A stretch of DNA of 64,000 bases from Altererythrobacter sp. (GCA_017308255.1 JAFKFN010000008.1:1-64000), one strand, 5' to 3'; positions 26,770 to 36,021 are shown, numbered from the stretch's first letter. Made by a program: numbers and translations. Notes: generated by a model from the letters alone, not told the origin.

Positions 26770-27483
26770 ATGCCCTATTGCGGCGCACCTCCGATGCCCG
26801 GCAGCCTGTGGCTGCGCTGGAACATCGATCCCGTGGTGATCGTCGCGCTGGTCCTTCTTGCTGGGATTCACCTGGCCCGCTTGGGCGGCCGCCAGCGCAC
26901 GCTCGCGATGACGGGCTGGGCCGTTACGGCCCTGGCGCTGCTTTCGCCGCTGTGCGCGCTGTCGGTGTCGCTGTTCGCGGCGCGGGTCGGCCAGCACATG
27001 ATCCTGATCCTGATCGCGGCCCCGCTGATCGCCGCCGGCCTGCCGCCGCCCCGCGATTCGCGGCCCCTGTGGCCCGCCGTCGCGGCGTTCACCGTGTTCC
27101 TGTGGCTGTGGCACATGCCCGCGCCCTATGATGCCACGCTCCATTCCGATGCCGTCTATTGGGCGATGCATATCAGCCTGTTCGCCAGCGCGCTGGCGCT
27201 CTGGCGGGCGCTTCTGCCGCTGGGCCGGCGGCCGATGGCCCTGGTCGCGGCGGGGACGGTGGCTTCGATGCAGATGGCGCTGCTGGGCGCGGTGCTGACC
27301 TTCGCCGGGCGGCCGCTGTTCGCCTGGCATTACACGACCACGCAAGCCTGGGGCTTCACCCCTCTGGCCGACCAGCAGCTCGGCGGCGTGCTGATGTGGG
27401 TGCCCGGCGCCGTGCTGTTCCTGTGGCTGGCCCTGCGCACCGCGGCGCACGCCGCGCGTGAGCAGGGCGCGGCCAGGGCATGA
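26770..27483 (+). CDS. ctaG: Cytochrome c oxidase assembly protein, caa3 CtaG family
   Basis: A 237-residue membrane protein with about seven helices. FTVFLWLWHMPAPYDATL and the paired histidines in VYWAMHISLFAS match the caa3_CtaG family, which helps copper delivery to CuB in caa3 oxidases. GGAAGGGAGG lies upstream. It opens a run of ten closely coupled genes; its stop overlaps the next start (ATGA). Confidence 0.88.
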   Translation: MPYCGAPPMPGSLWLRWNIDPVVIVALVLLAGIHLARLGGRQRTLAMTGWAVTALALLSPLCALSVSLFAARVGQHMILILIAAPLIAAGLPPPRDSRPLWPAVAAFTVFLWLWHMPAPYDATLHSDAVYWAMHISLFASALALWRALLPLGRRPMALVAAGTVASMQMALLGAVLTFAGRPLFAWHYTTTQAWGFTPLADQQLGGVLMWVPGAVLFLWLALRTAAHAAREQGAARA

Positions 27484-28439
27484 GCCGCATCCCCCTCGGC
27501 TATCTCGACAGTGCGGGCGCACGCGCCGCGGCCACCCTGCCCCTGACCTGGTTCCTGCTGCTGGTTTCGATCGCGGTATGCCTGGCGATCACCTACCTGC
27601 TGTGGCGCGCGCTGCGCGGGCCGGCGGGCACGATCGGCGCCGACGGCAAGGCACCGGCCGTGCGGCGCGGCGAAGGGGCCGCGCGGCCGATCCTGGTCGG
27701 CGTGGCCATTTCGTCCGTCATCCTGCTGATCGCGCTCGGCTGGACCATGGTGGCCCTGGCGCAAGTGGCGCCCATGCCGCGCCGGCCCGAGATCGAGATC
27801 GACGTCACCGCGCATCAGTGGTGGTGGCAGGCGGATTATGGCGCGTCGGAGCCGGACCAGACCTTCTCCACCGCCAACGAGATCCACGTGCCGGTGGGCG
27901 CGAAAGTGCTGCTGCGCCTGCACGGGGCGGATGTGATCCACAGCTTCTGGGTGCCCAAGCTGACCGGCAAGACCGACATGATCCCCGGCCAGGTCAACCT
28001 GACCTGGCTGCAGGCGGACAAGCCCGGCGTCTATCGCGGCCAGTGCCAGGAATACTGCGGGTTGCAGCACGCGCACATGGCCTTCGAAGTGGTGGCGGAG
28101 CCGCCGGCGCAATATGCCGCCTGGCGCCGCGCGCAGTTGCAGACCGCCCCGCCCCCCGCCACGCCGGCGCAGGCGGAGGGCCTGGCGCTGGTCGAATACC
28201 GCTGCGCGGTGTGCCACACGGTCCGTGGCACCACCGCCGGGTCCAACGTCGGTCCCGATCTGACCCATGTGATGAGCCGCCGGATGCTGGCGGCAGGCAC
28301 TCTCCCCAACAATCGCGCCATGCTCGCCGGGTGGATCGAGGATCCCCAGGGCGTGAAGCCCGGCACGCTGATGCCGGCGCAGCAGCTTTCCGGCCCGCAA
28401 CTCCAAGCCCTGCTCGCTTACCTGGAGACGCTGAAATGA
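27480..28439 (+). CDS. coxB: Cytochrome c oxidase subunit II with fused cytochrome c (caa3 type)
   Basis: A 319-residue protein: two transmembrane helices, the cupredoxin domain with WWWQADY and the CuA ligands in CQEYCGLQHAHM, then a C-terminal cytochrome c domain with heme motif CAVCH and axial Met in GTLMPAQQL. It receives electrons from cytochrome c and passes them through CuA to subunit I. The heme fusion defines the caa3 type. Confidence 0.95.
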   Translation: MSRIPLGYLDSAGARAAATLPLTWFLLLVSIAVCLAITYLLWRALRGPAGTIGADGKAPAVRRGEGAARPILVGVAISSVILLIALGWTMVALAQVAPMPRRPEIEIDVTAHQWWWQADYGASEPDQTFSTANEIHVPVGAKVLLRLHGADVIHSFWVPKLTGKTDMIPGQVNLTWLQADKPGVYRGQCQEYCGLQHAHMAFEVVAEPPAQYAAWRRAQLQTAPPPATPAQAEGLALVEYRCAVCHTVRGTTAGSNVGPDLTHVMSRRMLAAGTLPNNRAMLAGWIEDPQGVKPGTLMPAQQLSGPQLQALLAYLETLK

Positions 28440-30445
28440 GCCCCGCCGACATTGCGCTGCCGGGTGAAGGGCCCGTGCCCGATACCGAGACGCGCCTGGC
28501 GCGCCGGCCGCGCATCGCCCAGGCCGACGATCCGGCGCTGCTCCGCAAGCTGGAGAAGACGTGGGAAACCAAGCCGGGGCTTTACGGCTGGCTGGCCACG
28601 GTCGACCACAAGGAGATCGGCAAGCGCTATATCGTCACCGCCTTCGTCATGTTGGCGGTGGGCGGCCTGGAAGCGGCGCTGATGCGGCTGCAACTCGCCG
28701 GACCCAACCGGCACCTGCTGACGCCGGAGCAGTACAACGAGCTGTTCTCCACCCACGGCATGACGATGATCTTCCTCTACGCGCTGCCGGTGCTGTCGGG
28801 GTTCTCGAACTATTTCTTCCCCCTGTGGCTCGGCGCGCGGGACATGGCGTTCCCGCGGATGAACGCGCTCAGCTATTGGATATACCTGCTGGCCGCCGCG
28901 TTCCTCTATGCCGGGCCGCTTACCGGCGCCGGGCCCAATGACGGCTGGTTCAACTACGTTCCCTATGCGGAACGGGCCTATAACCCGGGCATCAACCAGG
29001 ACATCTATTCGCTGGGGCTGGTGTTCCTGGGCATTTCCACCAGCGTGGGCGCGGCGAATTTCCTGGTCACGGCGGCCAAGTGCCGCGCGCCCGGCATGTC
29101 GATCAACCGCCTGCCGATCATGGTCTGGGGCACGGTGACGGCCAATGCCGCGAACCTGGTGGTCGTCCCGGCCGTGAGCCTGGCGTTCTTCCTGCTGTGG
29201 CTGGACCGCAATTTCGGGACCAGCTTCTTCGACGTTGCGGGCGGCGGACAGCCGCTGCTGTGGCAGCACCTGTTCTGGCTGTTCGGCCACCCGTGGGTCT
29301 ATGCGATCGTGCTGCCGGCCATGGGCATGGTGTCCGACGGGCTGCCGACCTTCAGCCGCACGCCGCTGGCCGCCTATACCCTGGTGGCGCTTTCCACCGT
29401 GGCGACCATGCTGATCGGCTTCGGCGTGTGGGTCCACCACATGTTCGCCACCGGGTTGCCGGGCCTGGGCCTGGCGTTCTTTTCGGGCGCCTCGATCATC
29501 ATCACGATCCCCAGCGCCGTGGCGGTGTTCGCCTGGCTGGCGACGATCTGGCTCGGCCGGCCAGTCTACACCACCGCGTTCCTGTTCTTCGCCAGCATGA
29601 TCCTGCTGTTCGTGATCGGCGGCGTTTCCGGCTTCATGACGGCCAGCGTGCCGGTCGACTGGCAGCTGACCGATACCTACTTCATCGTGGCGCACATCCA
29701 TTATGTGCTGATCGGCATCAACGTGTTCCCCGTGTGCGGGGCGACGTACATGTGGTTCCCGAAGATCACCGGCCGGCTGATGGACGAGCGGCTGGGCCGG
29801 TGGAACTTCTGGATCATGTTCATCGGCTTCAACATTGCCTTCCTGCCGATGCACCTGCTGGGCCTCTTCGGCATGCCGCGGCGGGTCTATACGTATGGCG
29901 CGGGCATGGGGTTCTCCACCCTCAACCTGATCGTCACCCTCGGCTCGTATCTTTTCGCCATCGGCGTGGCGCTGTTCTTCTGGAACGTGTTCAAATCCTG
30001 GCGGCATGGCGAGAAGGCCGGGCCGGACCCGTGGCAGGGGCCGACTCTGGAATGGGCCATCCCATCGCCGCCGCCGCCCTACAACTTCGCGGTGATCCCC
30101 ACCGTCGCCAGCCGGCACCCGCTGTGGGAGGACGATCTCGGCGAGGACGAGCATCGCTCCTCGATCGAGGAAGGCATGGCGCTCGACCAGGGCAAGGAAG
30201 CGCTGGCCGTGTCGATCCTCGACGCGGAGCCCGAGCGTATCCTGAAGATGCCCGAGGATACGCTGGCGCCGTTCAGCCTGGCGGTGGCGGCGGCCGTGCT
30301 GTTCGTGGGGCTGCTGCTCCATCTGTGGTGGCTGGCGGGACTGGGCGCCGTCGGCACGGTGCTGGCACTGGCGGCGTGGAACTGGCCGCGCCGGAAGCTG
30401 CTGGAACGCGAACCCGCCCCGCACGAGGGGATAGGCCATGGCTGA
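28436..30445 (+). CDS. coxA: Cytochrome c oxidase subunit I, unusual proton-channel residues
   Basis: A 669-residue heme-copper oxidase core. Heme ligands H107 and H422, high-spin ligand H420, and CuB ligands H285, H334 and H335 are all visible, as is Y289 of the His-Tyr crosslink. The usual HPEVY motif reads HPWVY (W287), so the D-channel glutamate is missing; the K-channel lysine in PTGIK-type sequence is replaced (PSAVA, A363). The D-channel entry aspartate (D136, GARDMAFPR) is kept. The C-terminus (about 530-669) is extended, with PPYNFAVIP and two more helices. It overlaps coxB by four bases. Confidence 0.93.
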   Translation: MSPADIALPGEGPVPDTETRLARRPRIAQADDPALLRKLEKTWETKPGLYGWLATVDHKEIGKRYIVTAFVMLAVGGLEAALMRLQLAGPNRHLLTPEQYNELFSTHGMTMIFLYALPVLSGFSNYFFPLWLGARDMAFPRMNALSYWIYLLAAAFLYAGPLTGAGPNDGWFNYVPYAERAYNPGINQDIYSLGLVFLGISTSVGAANFLVTAAKCRAPGMSINRLPIMVWGTVTANAANLVVVPAVSLAFFLLWLDRNFGTSFFDVAGGGQPLLWQHLFWLFGHPWVYAIVLPAMGMVSDGLPTFSRTPLAAYTLVALSTVATMLIGFGVWVHHMFATGLPGLGLAFFSGASIIITIPSAVAVFAWLATIWLGRPVYTTAFLFFASMILLFVIGGVSGFMTASVPVDWQLTDTYFIVAHIHYVLIGINVFPVCGATYMWFPKITGRLMDERLGRWNFWIMFIGFNIAFLPMHLLGLFGMPRRVYTYGAGMGFSTLNLIVTLGSYLFAIGVALFFWNVFKSWRHGEKAGPDPWQGPTLEWAIPSPPPPYNFAVIPTVASRHPLWEDDLGEDEHRSSIEEGMALDQGKEALAVSILDAEPERILKMPEDTLAPFSLAVAAAVLFVGLLLHLWWLAGLGAVGTVLALAAWNWPRRKLLEREPAPHEGIGHG

Positions 30446-31049
30446 ACGGATCGTCTCCCGCCCGGACAGCCTCCAGATCGGCCCGGTGCGCGGGCGCGGG
30501 ATCGGCTGGAACGGCATGGTCATGCTGATCGCCAGCGAGGCGGCGCTGTTCGGCTATCTGCTGTTCTCCTATTATTTCCTCGCCGTTTCCAACCCGGCAG
30601 GCTGGGTGATCGAGAGCCGGCCCAGCCTGACGCTTGCCCTGCCCAACACCTTGCTGCTGCTCGCTTCCAGCGTGGCCGCCTGGTGGGGGGACGACGGGGT
30701 GCGGAAGGACCGGCCAGGCCAGGCGCTCGGCGGGCTAGGTCTCGCTTTCGTGATGGGGCTGGCCTTTGCCGTGGTGCAGGTCTTCGAATGGAAGGCGAAG
30801 ACCTTCGGGCCGGACGCGAGCAGCTATGCCTCGCTCTATTTCCTGACCACCGGCTTCCACATGGCGCATGTCGTCGTCGGGCTGGTGATCCTCGCCTCGC
30901 TGTGGCTGTGGGTGGGGCGCGGCTTCTTCTCGCCGCTGCGATCGCTGCCGGTCTCCAACGGGGTGGTCTACTGGCACTTCGTCGATGCGGTGTGGCTTGC
31001 CGTGTTCGCCACATATTACCTCACGCCATACCTGGGGCTGGGCCGATGA
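30438..31049 (+). CDS. coxC: Cytochrome c oxidase subunit III
   Basis: A 203-residue membrane protein with about five helices. IASEAALFGYLLFSYYF, TGFHMAHVVVGL and VYWHFVDAVWLAVF are the family marks of subunit III. It stabilises subunit I and may aid proton uptake. It starts within the last codons of coxA and overlaps the next gene by ATGA. Confidence 0.93.
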   Translation: MAERIVSRPDSLQIGPVRGRGIGWNGMVMLIASEAALFGYLLFSYYFLAVSNPAGWVIESRPSLTLALPNTLLLLASSVAAWWGDDGVRKDRPGQALGGLGLAFVMGLAFAVVQVFEWKAKTFGPDASSYASLYFLTTGFHMAHVVVGLVILASLWLWVGRGFFSPLRSLPVSNGVVYWHFVDAVWLAVFATYYLTPYLGLGR

Positions 31050-31477
31050 CGCGCGAGCACGACGAACAGTCGCACCCGGCGTCCCTGCGCCGCCGCGTGG
31101 GAAAGCGCGCGGCGCTGTTCGCCGTCTATGGCGCGCCGCTGGCCTGGTTCGTGCAGTTCTGCGCGGCGTTCGCCTTCAATACCTCGCCCTGCTTCGACGC
31201 GGGAGAACGGCTGTTCAGCCGGCCCGGCCTGCACCCCTGGGCCGCGATCATCTCGGTGCTGTGCCTGGCGGTGGCGCTGGCGGCGCTGTGGCTCGGCCTT
31301 GTCCACTTGCGCCGCACGCGCGAGGAGGAGCCGGGCGGGGAGCGCGGCCTGATCGAAACCGGGCAGGGCCGCACGCGCTTCCTGGCGATCTGGGCCATCG
31401 CCTTCGCCGGCGTGTTCACCGTGCTGATCGCGATCAATATCCTTCTGCTGCTGGGGGTTTCGCCGTGCGCGGTCTGA
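31046..31477 (+). CDS. Small membrane protein of the oxidase operon
   Basis: A 143-residue protein with about three hydrophobic segments (FAVYGAPLAWFVQFCAAFAF, then ISVLCLAVALAALWLGL, then FLAIWAIAFAGVFTVLIAIN). Family not recognised with certainty; similar small proteins follow subunit III in caa3 clusters. It may serve as subunit IV or an assembly factor. Start set by the ATGA overlap with coxC. Confidence 0.7.
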   Translation: MTREHDEQSHPASLRRRVGKRAALFAVYGAPLAWFVQFCAAFAFNTSPCFDAGERLFSRPGLHPWAAIISVLCLAVALAALWLGLVHLRRTREEEPGGERGLIETGQGRTRFLAIWAIAFAGVFTVLIAINILLLLGVSPCAV

Positions 31478-31800
31478 TCGCCCTGGCCGCGCTGCCGCTG
31501 GCCGCCTGCGGCCATGCCGGGGGCGCGAGCGCCGACCTCGCCCGGCAGACGATCGCCGACCATTGCGGCGCCTGCCACACCGTTCCGGGCGTGGCCCAGG
31601 CCAGGGGGCGCGTCGGCCCCGATCTGAGGGGCATCGGCAAGCAGCAGATCATCGCCGGCACGCTGCCCAACAGCCGCGCGAACATGATCCGCTGGATCAC
31701 CCACGCCCAGAGCGTTTCGCCCGGTTCGGTCATGCCGGACATCCCGCTGACCGCCGCGCAGGCCCAGGCGGTGGCCGACTATCTCTATTCGCTGGACTGA
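31465..31800 (+). CDS. Small cytochrome c lipoprotein
   Basis: A 111-residue monoheme cytochrome c. GTG start overlaps the previous gene by 13 bases; lipobox LAAC; heme motif CGACH; axial Met in GSVMPDIPL; C-terminal helix AQAVADYLYSL. It could carry electrons between the dehydrogenase and the oxidase encoded on either side. Confidence 0.82.
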   Translation: MRGLIALAALPLAACGHAGGASADLARQTIADHCGACHTVPGVAQARGRVGPDLRGIGKQQIIAGTLPNSRANMIRWITHAQSVSPGSVMPDIPLTAAQAQAVADYLYSLD

Positions 31801-31804
31801 TGCC

Positions 31805-33727
31805 ATGAAGACCACGACCGTGCTCGCCGTCTCGCTCGCCGCCGTCATCGCAGTGGCGGTGCCCGTGCTCGCGGCCCAGCAGGCGCTGTTCCCGCTGCGC
31901 CAGAGCGCCAAGCCGCCGGTGCCGGAAGCCGTGGCGGCGGCCGATGTGTTCACGCGGGAGCAGATCGGCCATGCGCTGGTCCCGCCCACGCCCGAAGCCG
32001 GGCGGACGGTGGCCGCGCCGGCGGCCGCGCCCAAGGATGACGGGCAATGGCTGATGCCGGCGAAGAACTACGCCGCCACCCGCTATACCACGCTTGCCGA
32101 GATAACCCCGGCCAACGCGAAGAACCTGCACGAAGTATTCAGCTTCTCGCTGGGGGTTAACAAGGGGCAGGAAGCCGCGCCGCTGGTGGTGGGCAGCACG
32201 ATGTACATCGTCAGCGCCTTCCCCAACCACGTCTATGCGCTGGACCTGACGAAGGAGGGCGCGCCGCTCAAGTGGAGCTATAATCCCAAGCCCCTGCCCG
32301 CCGCCGCCGGGGTGGCCTGCTGCGACGTGGTCAACCGCGGCGCCGCCTATGCCGACGGCAAGATCGTGTTCAACACGCTCGACGGTGCGACCATCGCGCT
32401 TGCCGCCGATAGCGGCAAGGAAGTGTGGCGCACCCAGCTTGGCGACATCAACAAGGGCGAAAGCGTCACCATGGCCCCGCTGATCGCCGGGGGCAAAGTG
32501 CTGGTCGGCAATTCGGGCGGCGAATTCGGAGTCCACGGCTGGCTGGCCGCGCTCGACCTCGGCAGCGGAAAGCTGGCCTGGAAGGCCTATCACACCGGGC
32601 CGGACGACATCGCGCTGATCGGTGACCAGTTCCATCCCTTCTACGCATCGGACCGGGGGAAGGACCTGGGCGTCAAGACCTGGCCTTCCGATGCCTGGCG
32701 CACCGGCGGCGGCACGATGTGGGGCTGGATCGCCTATGATCCTTCGACCCAGACGATCTTCTACGGCACCGCCAATCCCGGCCCGTGGAACCAGCAGCAG
32801 CGGCCCGGCGACAACAAGTGGACCGCCGGCATGTTCGCGCGTGACGTGCACACCGGGCAGGCCAAGTGGTTCTATCAGTTCAGCCCGCATGACGAGCACG
32901 ATTACGACGCCATCAACGAGCAGCTGCTGCTCGACATGCCGTTCGACGGCAAGATGCGCGAAGTGGTGCTGCGGCCGGAACGCAACGGCTATGTCTATGT
33001 GCTAGACCGCAAGACCGGGCAGGTGCTTTCCGCCGATCCCTTCGGGCCGGTGAATTCGTCACGCGGGGTGGATCTCAAGACCGGGCGGCTGATCGTCAAT
33101 CCGGCCAAGGAGACCAGGCTGGGCCAGGTGGTGCACGACATCTGCCCCACGGCCAGCGGCGCGAAGGACTGGAACCCTTCCAGCTTCAGCCCGCGCACCG
33201 GCCTGGTCTACATCCCGCATGAGAACCTGTGCATGGACTGGATGAACCTGGAGGTGAACTACATCTCCGGCACGCCCTATGTCGGCGCGGAAGTGAAGAT
33301 GAAGCCGGGGCCGGGCGGGCACCGGGGCGAGCTGACGGCCTGGGACCCGGTGAGGCGCAAGCCGGCCTGGACGATCCGCGAGGACCTGCCGGTATGGTCG
33401 GGCACGGTCGCCACCGGGGGGGACCTGGTGTTCTACGGAACGATGGACGGCTGGTTCAAGGCGATCGACGCCCGCAACGGCAACCTGGTGTGGAAGCAGA
33501 AGCTGCCGAGCGGCATCATCGGCCAGCCGATCAGCTACAGGGGGCCGGACGGGCATCAGTACGTGGCCGTGCTATCCGGCGTTGGCGGCTGGTCGGGCGC
33601 GGTCGTCTCGGGCCCGCTCGATCCGCGCGACGGCACCTCGGCGCTCGGCTTCGTCAATACCATGACCGATCTTCCCACTCGCACGACCGCAGGAGGGACG
33701 CTCCATGTCTTCGCTCTTCCGCATTGA
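31805..33727 (+). CDS. xoxF: Lanthanide-type PQQ-dependent alcohol dehydrogenase (XoxF-like)
   Basis: A 640-residue periplasmic quinoprotein with signal peptide. Vicinal disulfide C172-C173 (GVACCDVV), metal ligands E240 (NSGGEFG) and N324 (GTANPGPWN), catalytic D366, and the extra D368 (DYD) that marks lanthanide rather than calcium use. The usual DEWDYD reads DEHDYD (H365). The late NLCMDWMNLEVNYISGTPYV segment matches XoxF more than ExaA. It would oxidise methanol or another short alcohol and reduce a cytochrome. Four bases after the small cytochrome. The substrate and metal are inferred. Confidence 0.88.
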   Translation: MKTTTVLAVSLAAVIAVAVPVLAAQQALFPLRQSAKPPVPEAVAAADVFTREQIGHALVPPTPEAGRTVAAPAAAPKDDGQWLMPAKNYAATRYTTLAEITPANAKNLHEVFSFSLGVNKGQEAAPLVVGSTMYIVSAFPNHVYALDLTKEGAPLKWSYNPKPLPAAAGVACCDVVNRGAAYADGKIVFNTLDGATIALAADSGKEVWRTQLGDINKGESVTMAPLIAGGKVLVGNSGGEFGVHGWLAALDLGSGKLAWKAYHTGPDDIALIGDQFHPFYASDRGKDLGVKTWPSDAWRTGGGTMWGWIAYDPSTQTIFYGTANPGPWNQQQRPGDNKWTAGMFARDVHTGQAKWFYQFSPHDEHDYDAINEQLLLDMPFDGKMREVVLRPERNGYVYVLDRKTGQVLSADPFGPVNSSRGVDLKTGRLIVNPAKETRLGQVVHDICPTASGAKDWNPSSFSPRTGLVYIPHENLCMDWMNLEVNYISGTPYVGAEVKMKPGPGGHRGELTAWDPVRRKPAWTIREDLPVWSGTVATGGDLVFYGTMDGWFKAIDARNGNLVWKQKLPSGIIGQPISYRGPDGHQYVAVLSGVGGWSGAVVSGPLDPRDGTSALGFVNTMTDLPTRTTAGGTLHVFALPH

Positions 33728-34265
33728 GGGGATCGCCGCGCTGGCCCTCGCGCTCGTCGTGGCAGGGTGCGACAAGGCGGCCGACGAGAGCGACCGCTTC
33801 GCCCCGTCCGGGCCCGGCGCGCCGGCCCAGCGCGCGGTGGCCCTGGTGCCCGCCGGCGGCGAGCTGGACACCACGCCCAATCCCCGCGCCGAACCCTATT
33901 ACGGCAGCGCCGAGGCGGTGACCAACGGGATGCTGATCTACAACCAGATGAACTGCGTGGGCTGCCACTTCAACGGCGGCGGCGGGATCGGCCCGCCGCT
34001 GATGGACGATCAATGGATCTACGGCGGGCGGCTCGACCAGATCTACAACACCATCTACTTCGGCCGCCCGAACGGGATGCCGGCCTGGGGCGGCAAGCTG
34101 AACGACGAGCAGATCTGGCAAGTCGCCGCCTATGTCCGCTCGATGTCGCTTCCGGAGACCCTGGCCCGCAACGGCACGGGCACGCCTTCGCAGCATCCGG
34201 CCCCCGTGCCGCGCGCAGCCGATGAGAACGACGGCTGGCACATGCCCAAGGGCACCGGTGGATGA
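33705..34265 (+). CDS. c-type cytochrome lipoprotein, likely electron acceptor of the XoxF-like enzyme
   Basis: A 186-residue protein with lipobox VAGC, a linker, heme motif CVGCH in NQMNCVGCHFNGGGG, and axial Met in PNGMPAWGG. It overlaps the dehydrogenase by 23 bases. By position it corresponds to XoxG-type acceptors. The C-terminal tail (ENDGWHMPKG) has an extra His-Met pair. Confidence 0.85.
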   Translation: MSSLFRIEGIAALALALVVAGCDKAADESDRFAPSGPGAPAQRAVALVPAGGELDTTPNPRAEPYYGSAEAVTNGMLIYNQMNCVGCHFNGGGGIGPPLMDDQWIYGGRLDQIYNTIYFGRPNGMPAWGGKLNDEQIWQVAAYVRSMSLPETLARNGTGTPSQHPAPVPRAADENDGWHMPKGTGG

Positions 34266-35236
34266 GGGGATGGATCGTCGCGGCGCTGGGCCTGGCCCTC
34301 GCCGCCTGCTCCAAGCCGCCCATCGGCAACGACCGCGTCTTCGTTTCCGACGAGGAGGCGGACGTGGTCCATGTGCTGGACGGCGCGAGCGGCGCGGTCG
34401 AGCAAACCTTGCGCACCGGCCAGCGTCCGCGCGGCCTGGCGCTCTCCCCCGACGGCAAAGTGCTCTACATCGCCGCCAGCGATGCCAATCGCATCGAGGC
34501 GTGGGACACGCACCTGCTGACCAAGCTGCGCGACATCGCCTCGGGCAGCGATCCCGAGCGGATCGCGGTGAGCCCCGACGGCAAGACGCTCTATGCCGCC
34601 AACGAGGACAAGAGCGCGGTCTCGTTCATCGATGTCCCGAGTGGCAAGGTCACGCACGAGGTGCAGGTCGGCCCCGAGCCCGAAGGCATCGGCATCTCGC
34701 CCGATGGCAAGCTGCTGATCGCCACCAGCGAAGTCGCCAGCGTCGCCCATTTCATCGATGTGCCCACGGCCCGCGTGATCGGCAACGCGCCCGTGGGCAG
34801 CCGCCCGCGCGAGGTGCTGTTCCTGAAGCAGGGCAAGGAAGCCTGGGTCAGCTCCGAACAGCGCGGCACGATCCACGTGTTCGATACCGCGAGCGGCAAG
34901 GAACTGCGCCGGATAGACCTCACCGCCGCCTTTCCCGAGCTGGAGAACCCGCAGGCGGTGGAGCTGGAACTGACTCGCGACGGCAAGCGCGCCTTCGTCG
35001 CCATGGGCCGGGGTGACCGCGTGGCGGAGATCGACCCTGCGACGTACCGCGTGGTCCGCTCGTTCCCCACGGGCCAGCGCACCTGGGGCATCTCGCTGGC
35101 GCCCGATAACAGCCGGCTTTACGCCGCATCAGGATTGTCGGGCACGGTGACGATCATCGACCTGCAGGCGAACCGGGTGCTCCATACGGTCGATCGCGGC
35201 GGCCGGCCGTGGACGACCGAGGCGGTGGCGCGATGA
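34262..35236 (+). CDS. YVTN-type beta-propeller lipoprotein of PQQ alcohol catabolism
   Basis: A 324-residue secreted propeller with lipobox LAAC and about seven YVTN repeats (LALSPDGKVLYIAAS, IAVSPDGKTLYAANE, IGISPDGKLLIATSE). Proteins of this kind are often encoded with quinoprotein alcohol dehydrogenases; their exact role is unknown, perhaps a scaffold or maturation factor. ATGA overlap with both neighbours. Confidence 0.87.
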   Translation: MRGWIVAALGLALAACSKPPIGNDRVFVSDEEADVVHVLDGASGAVEQTLRTGQRPRGLALSPDGKVLYIAASDANRIEAWDTHLLTKLRDIASGSDPERIAVSPDGKTLYAANEDKSAVSFIDVPSGKVTHEVQVGPEPEGIGISPDGKLLIATSEVASVAHFIDVPTARVIGNAPVGSRPREVLFLKQGKEAWVSSEQRGTIHVFDTASGKELRRIDLTAAFPELENPQAVELELTRDGKRAFVAMGRGDRVAEIDPATYRVVRSFPTGQRTWGISLAPDNSRLYAASGLSGTVTIIDLQANRVLHTVDRGGRPWTTEAVAR

Positions 35237-36021
35237 AGCCGCTGGCCGCCTTTGCCCTGCTCGCCGCGCTGCTTTCCGCCTGCGCGCCAAAGCCGCTCAA
35301 GGTCTGCGTGGATCCCAACAACCTGCCGTTCTCCAACCGCGCGGGCCAGGGCTTCGAGAACAAGCTGGCCGAGCTGATCGCCGCCGATCTCCATCGCCCG
35401 GTCGACTATGTCTGGTGGGCGCAGCGCCGCGGCTTCGTGCGCAATACGGTGGGCGAAGGGGCGTGCGACATCTGGCCCGGCGTGGCCTCCGGGCTGGAGA
35501 CGCTGGCGACGACGCGGCCCTATTACCGTTCCAGCTATATGTTCGTGACGCGGCAGGCCGACGCTCTTTCCGGCCTGACGCTGGACGATCCGCGGCTGAA
35601 GGCGCTTTCGATCGGCGTCCAGCTTGTCGGTGACGACGGTGGCAACACCCCGCCGTCCCACGCGCTCGCCCGCCGGGGGCTGATCGACAACGTCCACGGC
35701 TACATGCTCTATGGCGATTACACCCGCCCCAATCCGCCCGCCGCCATCATGCGCGCGGTGGAACAGGGGGACATCGACGCCGGCCTGGTGTGGGGGCCGC
35801 TGGCCGGATACTTCGCGAAGGAAAGCGCGGTGCCCTTGCGGCTGGAGCCGGTGACTCCCTGGCTCGACGACAATCAGTGGCCGATGGCTTACGACATCTC
35901 GGTCGGCGTACGGAAGGACGATCCCGAGCTGCTGACGCAAGTGGGCCGTGCGCTGACCGACAACCGGGCGAAGATAGAACGGCTGCTTGCCGAATACGGC
36001 GTGACGCCGGGCGGGAGCTGA
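35233..36021 (+). CDS. Quinoprotein-associated periplasmic binding protein (XoxJ/MoxJ-like)
   Basis: A 262-residue secreted solute-binding-protein fold; LKVCVDPNNLPFSNRAGQGF is the family's opening after a lipobox (LSAC). The later AVEQGDIDAGLVWGPLAGYF is also characteristic. XoxJ-type proteins are thought to help activate or load the dehydrogenase. No transporter genes follow, which supports a maturation role. It ends the ten-gene run. Confidence 0.87.
   Translation: MKPLAAFALLAALLSACAPKPLKVCVDPNNLPFSNRAGQGFENKLAELIAADLHRPVDYVWWAQRRGFVRNTVGEGACDIWPGVASGLETLATTRPYYRSSYMFVTRQADALSGLTLDDPRLKALSIGVQLVGDDGGNTPPSHALARRGLIDNVHGYMLYGDYTRPNPPAAIMRAVEQGDIDAGLVWGPLAGYFAKESAVPLRLEPVTPWLDDNQWPMAYDISVGVRKDDPELLTQVGRALTDNRAKIERLLAEYGVTPGGS

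Noticed and set aside
28418-30523. A 701-residue minus-strand open frame opposite coxA
   Set aside because: Complementary to a clear oxidase subunit I; composition is that of a shadow frame.
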